Positions 34,220-47,758 of a stretch of DNA of 64,000 nt are shown here, one piece after another. The translations under genes were made by a program, and so were the position numbers. Every line of letters starts with the position of its first letter. Within the stretch, counting starts at the first letter, position 1. The notes beneath the pieces are model-generated. The model was not told the origin of the DNA. It saw only the letters and a program-made list of their open reading frames with translations, and ran no database searches. This DNA is from Manis javanica (lineage: Eukaryota; Chordata; Mammalia; Pholidota; Manidae), in assembly GCF_040802235.1 (NCBI RefSeq), contig NC_133170.1:43719501-43783500 (forward strand), written 5' to 3'.

Positions 34220-35764
34220 TACTTAATAGCAGATCTACAATGTATTGGAGAATAATAATAATAATAATGGTTCCTTTGGCAATTTGTCTTTGAAAGAAAA
34301 AATACTTTTAGTATCCCTGGGGCAACTACCTACAACTGCAGGGCCCTACAGAGTGAAAATTGTGAAGGAGTAGCTTACTTCAAAATACATATTCTTTGAA
34401 TTATACATAATAAGGCTGTGGTGTAATGCAATAATACAAAATAGGTTTTCTTGTTTGGGTTCCTGGGAAGCAGCCTATATGATGGGGGTTAATATGCACA
34501 CAGTTAATTAGGTGTTCTTGTAAACACCTCTGGAAGGGACAGGCAGGAAGCAGTATTGGCAATGGGGAGAATTATGGCTGCAGCCCATACATATGAAGCC
34601 TCAGCTGCCCTTGCTGGGATTCTGTGGCTGCTGTGGCCCTGCAGAGCTCTCTCACACTGGTTGAGTGGGCTGGGTGTTCGCACCCTGTCAGTCACCCAGT
34701 GGGTGCTGGCCATTCCCGGGAGGAACACCAGGGTGGGCAAGGGACTTTTCTACCCCTGTATGTGAAGTAGGCTAATGTGGGGGCTGCCCAGGCAGCAGGT
34801 GTGCGTCATTCCTGAGCTGAGATCCGGGTGATGCATCACATTTTCACTACAAAGTTTATGGGACAGTTTAGTTTCCCAGGGAAAGGGGACAGGAGGGGCA
34901 ACCCAGATGGTTTTCTCTCAATCTTGAGATTGTTGATCCATTTATTCCACAGCCCAAACTCAAACAAGGCTCATTTTGGATAGACATAATAAAAAAAATT
35001 CTTCTGTTGAGAAGTCAATCATGTAATTATCCATTTCTGTTTCTTTGCACATTATTTCATTTCATAAAGGGCACGAGGAATAGTTTAATTTGGTCTCATT
35101 TTTTGAAACTTAATACACCTTTTTGGTGTACTCTGTCGATGCACAAATTAATAGCTGGAGTAATATTTTGGCCGCTAGAAGAAAGATGCTTTAGAATAGC
35201 TCATTGTTCATTTGTGTCCCTTAGACTTGAGTCTCTAAGAGGAAAACAATGCGGAATAGTACATATCATTCAACAAAGATTTATTATGTTTCTTTTGCAG
35301 TTGAACCTAATTTATTGATCTTCGTGGTTTGCTCTATATTTTTTAAATAGTCAAGTTATTGTTTTAAGCACAGTAAATGCAGTTGCTGTAAAGATTTATC
35401 AGTCTGTCATAGTGTTAACTGTACTTGTATGTGCAAGAAAATAGTCAAGTATTTATAATTGCCATTTAAAAGATTTGTAATATATTGTTTATATTTAGCA
35501 CTATGGAACAGCCATAATGTATTCTATAAATCAAAGTTAGATAATTAATGTAACAGGTAATTAAAATTAATAACCATGAGGTGTTATTATTCAGTGTTGG
35601 CAAATCAAAGATTTAATATAAAACCATAGTGGTCTGTCTTTTCTAAATTCTTTTTTCCTAGTCTTAGAAAATAAAATTTGAATTATCTTCAGGTGTATGG
35701 CTTGCCCATTGAAATTTGCTGAAAAAACATTTCATTCCGTAGCACTGCTACTGTGAGATGGAAC

Positions 35765-35808
<44 letters not shown>

Positions 35809-36398
35809 CAGTTGACATTTGATCTCTTTTAAAGTGAATAGCAGATCCGTTTTCAGAAATTCAGGGAGTGGTTGGATTTTATCATAACAGTTATGAGGAA
35901 CATCCATGTGATTAACATATGAAAAAAACAACTGTGTGGAATATGGAGAACAGATTAAAGAAAGGGGGGAAATTACTACCAGGGTCAGGTCATGAGGACA
36001 TTGCAACATTTAATTCCAGAGGATGGAGTGAGAAGAGTGGAATTGGGGTGAAGTATGTGGATCCAATAGTCAGTCAGCCATAAAGCAAGATTAAAAGGGA
36101 AGCGGAGTTGGAGGGAAAGAATATTATTTTAGTTCTCATCAGGAACAATTCGGGAAGTGAATTATTTTTTTGTTTGCGAATTTTTTTTTCTCCTTTAAGA
36201 TCCTAAGAAATGGAAAGGTCACTCATCACTTACCCAAAACTTATTTCTAGGTCCTGCTCTAAAACTAGCTTATGTCCTTATGGCAGATCCTTGCTGCTTT
36301 TCAATGTATCACCTTAAAAATACCCAAAATACTCTTCCAGTTTCCTGCCCAACCACATTATGAAGAGGCCCAAGGAAATGGTGTCTATGAACAATATA
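34220..36398. other. Gene-free segment with AAT and TG tracts, unit 2
   Basis: Copy of the unit 1 segment, essentially identical, with no gene. Confidence 0.5.
35767..35805. repeat. (TG)n microsatellite, unit 2
   Basis: Same 39-base TG tract as in unit 1. Confidence 0.97.
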
Positions 36399-36889
36399 CA
36401 GGTTTCCCCGCTACCGGGAAGTACAGCATCACTGTAAAATCTTTCATAAGCCAAAACAGCATAAAGTGAAGGAGCAATTACCATTCATTCATATGGAAAA
36501 TTTTATGAATATTACCAGACCCCAAAAATAACCTCTGTTGGGCTTTTCTGGTACCTTTGGACACATTTTGCTAACTGATGCAAAAAAGAAGTTGAGATAA
36601 AGCGCATGATGCTCCGCAGACACAGCTCAAAGTCCTGGCAGCTTGATGCTGAGACACTGAGCCGAGTTCCTGGGAAGGAGCTGGCGGGCGCTCTCCAGGC
36701 TTGCGGCACATGCTGCCTCTGCAGCAGCTCAGTGCACAACAAACACTGAATGCTATTTTCACTTTTCGCTGTTTTGTAAATGCAAAAGTCATCTTAGGAT
36801 TTCTTTCGGTTAGCAAAAACAGGTACTAACGTAGGTCTTTTGTGAAAATGAAGTGGCATGCCAAAACTGTCAAAAAGCAGGGGTACCTG
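36399..36889. mobile_element. Non-autonomous Tc1/mariner-type DNA transposon, unit 2
   Basis: Copy of the 491-bp TA-flanked element in unit 2, with the same ends. Confidence 0.65.
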
Positions 36890-39310
36890 TATATACCAAG
36901 TATAAAAATACAGATGGTTGCCATTTCTAGGACAGTAGAGCATTTATTAAAATAAGTAGGAATTTAAATTATATTCTGAAACCTTCCAAGGAGTACAGAT
37001 TCCACAAGCTTAAGAATCCAATTGTAATCTTCCTCAGAAAACAGAATGTTCCTCATCGTGGCTCTCCCCTCTCCAGAGCTTTCCTCAGTGAAAAAGTGGT
37101 CACAGCTGATCAGCACTTTTGTTACAAGCACGTGTTGTGAAAATTGGTGATGACCAAGAGAAGATAAATATGGATACAAAGATTTGACAGACACCCATAG
37201 ACTATGCATGACTAAATATGTTAAATATTGACCCAGCAGAAATGCAGCTACATTATAGACATATGAAATTACTAAATGTATATTCATCTTGATAACTCAG
37301 TATATGTCTATTTATATAGATTTAACTACAAGTGCATTTAAAATTGAGTTAAAAAAATAGAGTGGATTATGGTTGGTTGAAGACATTTGTATCACACTTA
37401 TTCTTTCAAAAGCTAATTAGATTCTGTATGTTTTAACATATGTACCTTGTGATTTGACAAAAGATTGTGAAAAAAATATAACAGGCATTGAATTTGGATG
37501 GCTGGGATTGGGAATTTTTTATATTTTAACATTAAAGATGGTATAGAAAAATCTATGAAACCAAAATCAAGCAGTGATTTCTCACTGGCACATATTGTTA
37601 ACAAAAGGCTTGATTTATAATTAGACATAGTTCACTGCAGTCTTGAAGTTAATACAGCCTATCAATACTTTATAGTATGATTCTATATTTATGTTTCAAT
37701 AAAAAAGTCAATGGTATAGCTGAATAGGAAGTTTTAAATAAGATTTTAAACTGTTTTTTTTACCTCTCTTTGGAGAATTACTAGACTAATACAGCTTGAA
37801 CGGCTGATAATACTCTCAGAATGTGATTAATAGAAAAAGAAGTAGGAGACTACCCAACTAGTATTTGAGTCTGGGACACAGAGAGCAAAGAATTCAGAGA
37901 AGGCAGAAGTCACTGTCATTTTCTTACACATGGTATTCTGAAGACAAAAACACAAACCTTTAAAGCAAATTCATAAACAAGGTGAATCTCAGAAGATAAG
38001 CCTCCAAGTACACATAATATTCAGAATATATTTAATATTTTAGAAAATTTTCTGGAAAAAAAGTAGAATGGCAGAGGAGAATCTGTTTCCTTAAAGGAAA
38101 AACAATAATATGATTAACTTAAGTTTTACTTTATTTTAATTGAACCATGGATTCCTTTGGAGTATATACTCATTTTTCAGAATGGGGATAGAGGAAATTT
38201 TCAGATGGAGGAAACTTATGATGGTATAAATGATTGCACAGGTACACATTTAACTCAGTTTGGTAATGTAACTGTGAAAACTCTTCTTTGAAGAGATTTA
38301 ACTTTGAAGACACTGTTGTAAGGTTTTCAATAAAATCTCAAAAACTCTGGAACTCAAGAATGAATGAGACAATGTATCTGAAGATATTAGCTATATATAT
38401 GCTGGTTAATGTGTATACAAGAAACAAGATGAAAACTATTGTTAACAATTGCTTTCTTTGGGAAAAGATGCTGTCTTTTTTCTAACCTACTCATAAGTTT
38501 ACTCAGCCTAAGACTCCCCTAATTTACAATTCTTCATGGGCAAGGTTGGCAGAACAACTGGCTTAATGCTGTGCTCTACTGGTCACGGGTGTTCCCTGCC
38601 CTTTACGCAATTCATTTTCCCAAGTCTGACTCTTGTTATTTTAACAGTCAGCCCCAGTCTCTGCCTCTGTATCTCTCAAACTATACGCCAAAGAATTTGA
38701 TCCAGCCTTTCTTCTGTATTATGGTGAAAGTTCTTCAAATCAAGGGTCACGTATTTCTCCCTGCTAGATTTCCCCGGGAATCTTTTAAACCATTTTTGTA
38801 TAGCAGGTATTTAAGGAAAATGAATTAATTCCCCGCCCCGCCACCGCCCCCCTCCAGTCCCTCATTCTGACTTTGATTCCTGGAGACAATGTTCACAGCT
38901 TTCTTTCATTTTTCTAATCTCCTTATGTCAAGAATATAACGTGACCCCACCATGGTCTCTAATTCTGGCTTTAAGTGACTTTCTTCTTCAAATGTGACCT
39001 GACTTAATTTTAGTGTGTTTTAGGGCTCTTTCCTCAGCTAAATAATGTTCTGATCTGACACTCACCCCACCCCCACATCTCTGACTTGTTTCTCCAAGTC
39101 TGAGATGCTGGCTACTTTATGTGTAAAAGCCCTTTGCAACTACGTAGGTATCAATGAATTTGCAACTTTGAATTTGTCATCAAAAGATTTTAAAACCCCT
39201 GTAGGCAAGTCAAGTAACAATCATCACCTTCATCCCCACCGCCACCACGGACATCTTCGTCCCAACCTCCAGCTACCATTTCTTTAACTCCAGCCTGAGC
39301 CAGTGGCTCA
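36890..39310. other. AT-rich gene-free segment, unit 2
   Basis: Copy of the preceding unit 1 segment with only isolated substitutions, for example near 36998 and 37995. No gene. Confidence 0.5.
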
Positions 39311-39834
39311 TGTTACTGGTTTCCCGCTTGTTCTCAGTTCTCATCTTCCCTGAGGAAAGAATTCAGTCCAGAGACCAAGTAGTGAGTGGAATCAGCCAGG
39401 AGTTTAATAAGAAAAATGAAAGTACGCCTGGAAAGTGGTCCAAGCGCCCAACTCCCGAGGGTCTGAGTGCCCCGCATGGGTCTAGATGCGGGAATTTTAT
39501 AGGGCTGTAACGTCTGCTCTCTAGGAGGCTCCACCCCTGACTCTCCAAGACTCTGCCCAGGGCTCGCGACCGTTTAACGGCTGCGTCCGAGGCTCCTTGG
39601 CAGTAAGTGGGCGGCTGCGCACGCGCCGCCGTTGGAGTTCTGAGGTCATGCGCATGCCCAATGTGGATGTTTTGTCCTCAAGGGCCGAGCGCCCAAAAGG
39701 AAGGTCATATCGTGGTCAATGTCCCGCCGCCCGTACCTTCATCTGCGCATGTCTGGCTAGTGTGGGCGAAGGGGCAGGATGCTCTGAGCACCCCGGGCTG
39801 TTTGTGTGGGTGGCTTCCATTTCCATATGCTCTT
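39311..39834 (-). mobile_element. Solo LTR-like endogenous retroviral relic, unit 2
   Basis: Same minus-strand LTR-like element in unit 2, with the same TATA and polyadenylation-like motifs. One substitution lies just upstream, near 39250. Confidence 0.6.
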
Positions 39835-40148
39835 GGCTCGTATCTGTCTGCCAAATGGAACCCTATGGTAGACATTGTAAACACAATCACTATTTCTCAT
39901 GAATCTTCAAAGTACACAAATAGAGAATATACAAGTCTCAGCATGTAAGTGGCAGATCCAAGGTCACATAAACTTATCTAGGACTCAGAGCCACATGAGT
40001 CTTAAAACCTATGCTTGTTGGTTCTATTTTATCATGATGCTTAAATTCAGAACATAAGGAAAAGGGTATTTAGTCCTTCTACCTTTCTGGTCTACATTAT
40101 GTCTGCCCTCGACAGTCTTAGAATACATGATAAGACAGAGGGGGAGGG

Positions 40149-40409
<261 letters not shown>

Positions 40410-40918
40410 GGAAGCAAAGGGAACAGAAGGGAAGACAATGAAAACAAGGAAGGGAAAAGTAGGGAAGGGGGGAAAAAGGAAAGAAAGACAAGGGGGAGGG
40501 AAGGGAACGGATGGGAAGGGAAATGAGTCATAAACTTTTATCTTCCTGGCTTCTCGAAACATTGAAACAACTGGCATGCCAAGATCAACAAGTGGGAGAG
40601 GCAAAGAAACAGCTAGGTGAGCCTTCCGCTCTGGCAAGCACTTTGCATGACTCCATAGAAGCTCTAACGATTTCTGCCTCACGGGTATATTTTCCAATTT
40701 TGACAATATGATTGATGTACACCCGACCTACTTAGGTATGCATGTTTATGACACATAATCTCAGTGAAATCACAGAGAACTTTGCCATTTATTCCGGCTC
40801 ATGAAACACAAAGGTGTATATACATCCTTTCTTCTGCCTTGACTCCAGTGATCTTTTCTCCTGGGCTTTATCTTTGGGTTCAGTGAAAGAAACTCATTCC
40901 TGTTTGATTTTCCCGGCG

Positions 40919-41748
40919 TTTTTTTTTTTTTAATGTTTATTAAACTGAAAGGTATCCAATGTTATACTGAAAACAAAATTCATTCAAGAAACGGTAACAA
41001 GTGTGCAGCAACAAAAAGAGAACTCAGAATTAGTATATAAAAAAAATTGTGGATGAAGCAATGCAGTGTGAAAATTAACTCTTGCAAGCTAGAATCAGTT
41101 TGGTACATTGAAACTAAAACCTTTGTCAACTTGTTATTTTTGTAACCAGGACATAAGAAAGCAAATTTATGGCAGGTGATCATCAAATTGGCCGTCCGGC
41201 CCCCGCCGCATCCCCACTCCGTCGCCTGCCGCCCCCTTCCACGCTGACCTCCACTCCCTCCGGCCGCTGAGGCCGCCAATCTCCCTGCAGAATTACTCCC
41301 CTTCTCCTCCCCTGCCCACCCCTCCCCCCAAGGTATTCCGAAGCCCTCATCAGTCCCAGGAACCATATTCCATTAATCAAACTTTTGGACAGGGTTGGGT
41401 TTTTCCCCTTCGCTTTCCTAACTTGGTGTCTTCCATGCTTTAATTCTTTCTGCCCTGCCAGCACCTTCAGTGGCTTCTAAAATGAGGCTTGCTTTCAAGA
41501 GTGACAGTAAATTCTGAATCAGGGATCCCGAGCTCATGAGAATGACGGCTCTCCGCCTGAGTCCCGTCCACCTGTCCACCCTCTGCCACAGCCTTTCCCT
41601 TTCCTCATGCTGCCACTGATGGCCCTCCTGCAGGTTCCCACCCATCCCAACTCGGGGGCAAAGAACACCGACCTTGGAATTTTCATCTTCCACATTCAGG
41701 GTGCACACATCAACAAAACATATCTGCATCAAATTAGGAGGGTGCATT
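40919..41748 (-). pseudogene. Processed retropseudogene of unidentified parent, unit 2
   Basis: Copy of the unit 1 retropseudogene. Relative to unit 1 it lacks single bases near 41242 and 41340, which changes frames in the GC-rich part. The poly(A)/AATAAA anatomy is preserved. Confidence 0.55.
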
Positions 41749-41824
41749 TAGAAAACACTAGACAAAAAAAAAAAAAAGAGAAAAGAGAAAACTCTAGAGA
41801 AAACACCATAATTTCTCTTTCTAG

Positions 41825-41951
41825 GAGATGACAGCACCTACCTTATAGGGTTCTTGTGAAGACTGATTGAAATAGTGCATGTAAAGCTTTTAGCAAAGTG
41901 CCTGTACACAGTAAGTACTCAATGAATGTTACTAATTTGATTATCATTAGG
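41825..41951 (-). mobile_element. MIR SINE fragment, unit 2
   Basis: Same MIR fragment in unit 2. Confidence 0.8.
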
Positions 41952-42023
41952 CAGGAAGGATCTTAGCATGACTATAGTTCATAAATGAGATTACCTAACT
42001 GCAAGAGAGAGGATCAAAATACA

Positions 42024-42154
42024 ATATTCACATTTTTTGAGAAAACTGAGAAGAGAAGTGGCCTGTCCAAGAAACACAAGCTCAAAGGTAGAACTTGTAT
42101 TGGCACTTGATTCCCCTGGCTCTCAGTTTAGAGCACTTTCTACACTTGTGTCTC
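42024..42154 (+). mobile_element. MIR-like SINE fragment, unit 2
   Basis: Copy of the plus-orientation MIR-like fragment. Confidence 0.55.
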
Positions 42155-43742
42155 AAAAGGTGGTATTCCTTTTTTTTAAACTATTGAAGATACAGAAGAT
42201 TTTAAGTGGTACATGGATAAATATTTCTGTGTTTAATAGGTGCATTTTTTATTGATCATTAGGAAAAACATACTAGAACATCAAAATTGTGATGGACAAT
42301 ATTGCTTAGGGTGATGGTAATTGTCAAATGTATTTAAATGTTAAGTGCATTTTAAACCATTGTTTAAACATTGGTTATGCGGCCGCAGGCATGTGTGCAA
42401 GGTAGATTTGTACAGCCCCAAAGGACAGTAAGATCACGAGAGGAAAGTGGTAAGATACAAAATGATTCCTCCCAAGGAAAGTAAAGAATTGCTGTATGGG
42501 TATAAATATCCTATTATTGATCAATAATATTAAGTAAATAATAGTATGAGAGGCACTCGAACATAGTAAAAACTGTGAAGTGCTATGCAAAGCACTTGAC
42601 ATTTGGGAAACAGAGCCTGATATATTTGCCCCCCTGAGGGGGGATCCCACTTTAGTGCACCTTACAGGCAGTGAGGTGACACCCTGATGATTTCAGCGGT
42701 GTGAGGTCATAGAGGCTGGTAACCAGGCAACCACCACTGCCCCCTCCCCTCAGTCGGCTCCCTGGCCTTCCCTCCCCTAGCTTTTACCTCACTGCTCATC
42801 CTGCCCCTCCATTGATCTGTCCCCAGGTGATGTATAAGTACGCTGGTCCCTGCACAGACCTTAGTGAGCTTGCTTGTGCAAGGAAATCCCAGTATCACCA
42901 TCCATTAGTCTGTCCTGGGCTCTAGGACATCTATACCCATACACCAATTCTTTCCTTTGAGAGTGGTGAGGCCACACAAAGGTTTACATCAGAGTGGGAC
43001 GCAACCCCTTTGTGCTGCAGGCTGGGGACACTTTGGGAGTCCAGGGAAGGATGGCCAGGGCAGGGCAGAAATGGAGGTCACGCTGACAATAGTGGTGATG
43101 GGGGCCATCACCCTCACCTGCTTGGTGGGACTCCTGGGACACATCACTTGACTTTTCTACCATTTCCCAGGGAACAAGGAATGGTTACTTGTCTTCTTGC
43201 TATTGGGCTGTAGCAGGCCTTTATATAGTGTAAGTACATGTCCTTTGTTGAAGGTATGATTTGCAAGTATTTGCCCCCAAGTCCATGTGTGGCTTGACTT
43301 TTCTTTTCTTTAACAACATGACTCATGAGGGAAATGGAAGTGAAATGTAGGTGGAAAACATAATGAGATCCTGCACATTAGAATGGCTAAAATAAAAAAT
43401 GTGAGTGAGAGAAGACATGAAGGTGGTATCAGAGTCCAAGGGTATTGTGTGGAGAGGGGGCAGCATAGTGGGATCCATACACAGCCCGCTGCATACACAG
43501 CCCGCTGCACAGGGCAATAGGCACTTGGCAACAGCATCAGCTGAAAGGTTCCCAGCAGGAAGGGCCAGCTCTGGTACTCACAGCCCAGAATAACCCGAAG
43601 GACTGGCGGGGCCATGGGCCATGGCCAGGAAAGGCTGACTCCTAGGATCTGTAGCCTCACCTGTTTACTAAACAGAAACGTCAGTAAGGCCCAAGTTGCC
43701 GTTGTGTTTTTCTTGTAGATTTCTGAAAGTGGTAACAAGTGT

Positions 43743-43775
<33 letters not shown>

Positions 43776-44065
43776 GGAAACAGGAATAAGTGAATTTGTA
43801 CTAGAAGAAAAGGGGAATCCAATCTTTGTTGAAAACTGAACACTAACATTCACTGGAAAGTGAACCCAAGTAGTCCCAGAAACTTTGTAAGCACTAACAG
43901 GGGTGGCGGGGTGGTGGGGTGGGGGTGGGGGGCAGTTTCTAATTGTTCTTCAGGTTTTCTGAGTCTGAGGGTCAGAGATAATGCTGAAAGCTCATTTGTT
44001 TCAAGCCCAAGCATCCAGTCCCCAGGGACTGAGGAGAAGCAGAAAAGAAAAACAAAAAGCTAGTG
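42155..44065. other. Gene-free segment, unit 2
   Basis: Copy of the unit 1 segment with the CAG tract one triplet shorter. No gene seen. Confidence 0.4.
43743..43774. repeat. (AGC)n trinucleotide repeat, unit 2
   Basis: Pure AGC repeat of 32 bases, one triplet shorter than unit 1. Confidence 0.97.
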
Positions 44066-44321
44066 AATCCGTGCAGGAATGTCTGCTTGGCCCCTTGCAA
44101 GCTGCTACTTTATGTGTCTGCACCCCAGCCTCTCCCACGATTTCCCCTCCAAAAGCCCTAACCGCTTGTGTGTCAGGAGGACGGTAGTTTTTTAAGGCAG
44201 GAGCTTTTCACTCCCTCATTTGCCAGCAAGTCAGTAAACTGTTCTTTCCCACCCCAAAACCTTGTCATTGTGTTTTGTGATTTGCCTTCAGGGAGGACCC
44301 AGTTTAGGTATCAGGAGTAGC
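44066..44321 (+). mobile_element. LTR-like fragment, unit 2
   Basis: Copy of the LTR-like fragment in unit 2, same motifs. Confidence 0.4.
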
Positions 44322-45350
44322 ACCCCCCAATCCGCCCCCCGACTGAGTGCCCTCAGTGTCGCTCCTTCAGCGCCAGAGGCCACGGGGCCCAGTTGCCCTG
44401 GAAGAATGCAGAGCTCCTGCCTTCCTCCTTGCTAGCCACAGGGGACTGTACTGGCAAGGAATTCATGCTGTGTGGCAGGTCAAGCACAAGCCTCTAGGAC
44501 TCCCTCTAAAGTGTGTATTGAAAGCAGTAATGCATTCCAGGAGAGGTTACAGAAACCGGTGTCACCGCCAGGGATTTGAAAGATGTAGGGGTGGTGATTT
44601 CCACATACTCTTATAGAAGTCACTCATTTGGCCTACTCAGAAAACAGGTGAATCTTGGAGATGACAGTGCATGATTGTCAATGTAATCACAGTGTCTCAA
44701 ATTGCAGTTACTGCTGCACATGGGGCTTCATCACTTGACCCCCAAGAACTAGTGTGTAACTATTGATCAGGAAAATGCTCTTTGTTCTCTTCCTGTTAGG
44801 AAAGACCAGCAGAGCAGTTAGCTTTCAGCCAGCAAGGAGACAAACTATCTCAGAGGTATATCAAATTTCCAAACTTAGGTTCTAATTTAGTCAGAAGGAA
44901 TCTTCATCTCTTTTTCTCTTCCAGAAGATGTCACACTGGCCCATCCCATTGATGGTATTATGCGTATTAGACCCAGTGATCAGGAAGTACAACTTGTCTA
45001 AGCATATTGATAGCACAGTCACGTGTCAGAAGGTGGGAAATAAATCCAACAAAAATTCAGGGGCCTTTTGCCTTAGAGAAGTTTCTAGAAGTCTATCGTG
45101 TGGACCTGCCAAGCTCTCACTTCCAAGGTGATGAATAAGAGGCTGTATCTGGTCTCTGCTTCCCCCTACTCACAAAGAAAGAAAGAGCACAGCAGCCTGG
45201 TGGACCACCTCGGATTTCAGAGGCAGCATAGACTTCATTTCCAGTGTGCTACTCTGACTCATTCACTGATTGGTCTGAAAAGCACCTAGTTTGAGAGCAG
45301 CCTGGACCTTTGGAAGGTGGATGCCAGTAGATGACACCACCTGGATCTCC
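44322..45350. other. Gene-free segment upstream of the gene, unit 2
   Basis: Copy of the segment above; no certain gene. Confidence 0.4.
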
Positions 45351-45486
45351 TCTCATTGCCACCCCTTCAAGGTGCACAACTGAAACTGGCGTAGAGGGGA
45401 AGTGACTTGCCCAAGATCACAAGGCCCGGACCTGGGTCTGACTTGCGTGGTGTTCCACGCTCCATGCCAAGCAGCCCCAACAGCTG
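45351..45486 (+). mobile_element. MIR-like SINE fragment, unit 2
   Basis: Copy of the MIR fragment in unit 2. Confidence 0.7.
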
Positions 45487-46510
45487 GAGGTGTCGTCCAT
45501 ATATCGTGAGGATGTCCCCAGGGAGGAATGTCTGACATTACCCTGCCTGTGCAGGTTGGGACGTTGGGCAGCTCCTGGGAGGTACCGTGGCTTCAGCAGG
45601 ACAGAGAAGTGGTGAGACAAAGAGGCCTGAGCTCAGCTCTTGTTTCCTCAGAGCTGGGACCCTGGTGACATTGCCAAAGAGCGAGGGGAGGGCTCTGGTG
45701 TAGATTTGTGTAGTCATGCATGGCAAGGGCCAGGAAGGTGGGCAGTCAGCAGCCCAGAGGGGCATGTGGGTGTGTCTGAGTGCAGGGAGGGGCCCAGGAA
45801 ATGGAACCTTCAGGAAGTGATGTCTCTGATGACACGCCCAGTAGAACCTGAATTGTGATCCGGTGCCCATTTACTGGTCACAGACCCCAGTCCTGCTCAC
45901 TTGACCGGAGGCGCTCGACAGAGCAACATGCGGTCTTGTTGTGCAGAGCATTCTGAAGGTGTGGGAGTCAGGGAAGCCGAGAGGAGCAGTCTTTCTGCTC
46001 GCTGCGGGCGCTGGCTCAGCACCCACCTCCAACGCCTCTGTCCGTGTTTCCCGAGGAGCCCCGAGGTAACACAGGGCAGCCCAGAGCAGGCCACTCCAGG
46101 GCCAGGCCCCAAGTGTGACCCATCCCGGGCTGACCTTCCCACCGGCCCCTTCCGTGTGTGTGTGGTGGGTGTGGGGCATGGGTGGGACGGAAGTCTGGGG
46201 AGGAGGGTGGCCATTCCTGGGTGGCAGCATGTTGTGAGGTGGTGGCCCCCCGGCGGGGTAGTCAGTGTCACAGCTCTGGTCTCATCATTCAGGATGTGGA
46301 GGTGAGTGTAGGGACCAGGCACTTCCACCCACATGTTAATCCTGAGCCTGGGGGGGTGTCCTCTCCTTCCCTCACGGAGTGGATTTCTATTGCAGATGGC
46401 CCTGTGTGCCTGATGTCGGGGGCAGGATTTGAGGCCCACATCTCCCCCTGAGGGGAGGTCCAGGCAGCCCCGGGTGGCCCCTCCCAAGCTACTGGGCGCT
46501 GGCTTTTCAG

Positions 46511-46624
46511 AGCTCCACCCTGGGGAGCGTGTTGGAGCTGGTGGATGGATTCCCCTACTCCATCTCCCAGGACCTTGTTCAAAACCTGGCAACCTGCCAG
46601 GGCCCTCCCAGGGCTTCCCCATGA
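46511..46624 (+). pseudogene. Degenerate RalGDS-type second exon, unit 2
   Basis: Same relic as in unit 1, with the same TGA. Confidence 0.5.
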
Positions 46625-47758
46625 GAGTGTCCCAGGACAGTCCCATTCCAGAAGGCCTAGAATCTCATTCCCTGGGGCACCCCTTCCCTCTTCTTGATCG
46701 CACCCCAGGGGTCTGGGGACTCTCAGGTGAGTTGCAAACCTCCCTCGTCTTGGAGGTTCCTGGGTTCCCCACTGACTATATCCCTGCTGACCCCCTCAGC
46801 GTGAACATGAGTCAACTGTCAATGGGAGTGAGGTTCCCAAGCGCACGGCTCCCCGGACGGGTGAGAGGAGGAAGTGGAGGAGGTGCACCTCCCGAGTGGA
46901 TCCAGCTATAAACATCAGCCGGAGCACTCCTGAGTTCACACTCCCTCCCGAGGACGCTGACCAGCCGACCACGGGCCAGCGGCCCCCCCGGTGAGCCTCC
47001 ACCCCACCTCCTCGGCACAGTCAGGCCTCTGCCCGCAGCCCGCTGTGTGTCTTGAGTGTCTCCACACGTGTCTGAGCTGCCACATGCTCCTCTGACAGGC
47101 AGGGTGGCTGGTGATCAGCCTGTTAGGTTGCCCATGGGGATTACGAGAGGAGTCTTAGATGGGCTCCCCTGGTCCTGGGCAGTGCAGAAAGGACTCCCGG
47201 CCAAGCTGGGCCACTTTGGTGCTATTACTCTTTTGTACTCGATGAAAAGCCTTTGGCCTTACCTATCAGGCACTTCAATTTGGAAAAGCACATGGAAAGA
47301 AGCCTTGGGAACGGGGAGGTGGGGGGCTCGCAATTCCCTGTGGCTGGTCCTGGTCCTTGTCCTCACCGTGGCCAGATGAAGGACCCCTGGGGGCAGCAGA
47401 GGGGTACCTGGCAAGGTTCTGTTAGGACTTCCTTCAGCAACAATAGGTATGAAGCACTCACTTTGTGCAGGCCCTTTGGGGACACTTAGCATAACTGAGT
47501 GAAGGAAGCAGACAGAATACTGGGACCCTGTCCCATGTGGAGTCGGGCAGTCACTTCAGGCATCATCCGCAGGTCACGGCCGGAGAGCGTCACGGGCGAT
47601 GCCCTCATGGCCTCCTCATGTAACAGGGGGCATGACAAGAGGCCTGAGGAGGATCTGAAAATGTGAGCATTCACTGGGTCCAGAGGGGGCACGGTCCATC
47701 TGCTCAGAAACGGCGGAGGAGGAGTTTGGGGCTTGGGGCAGGGGAGCTCAGCAGAACC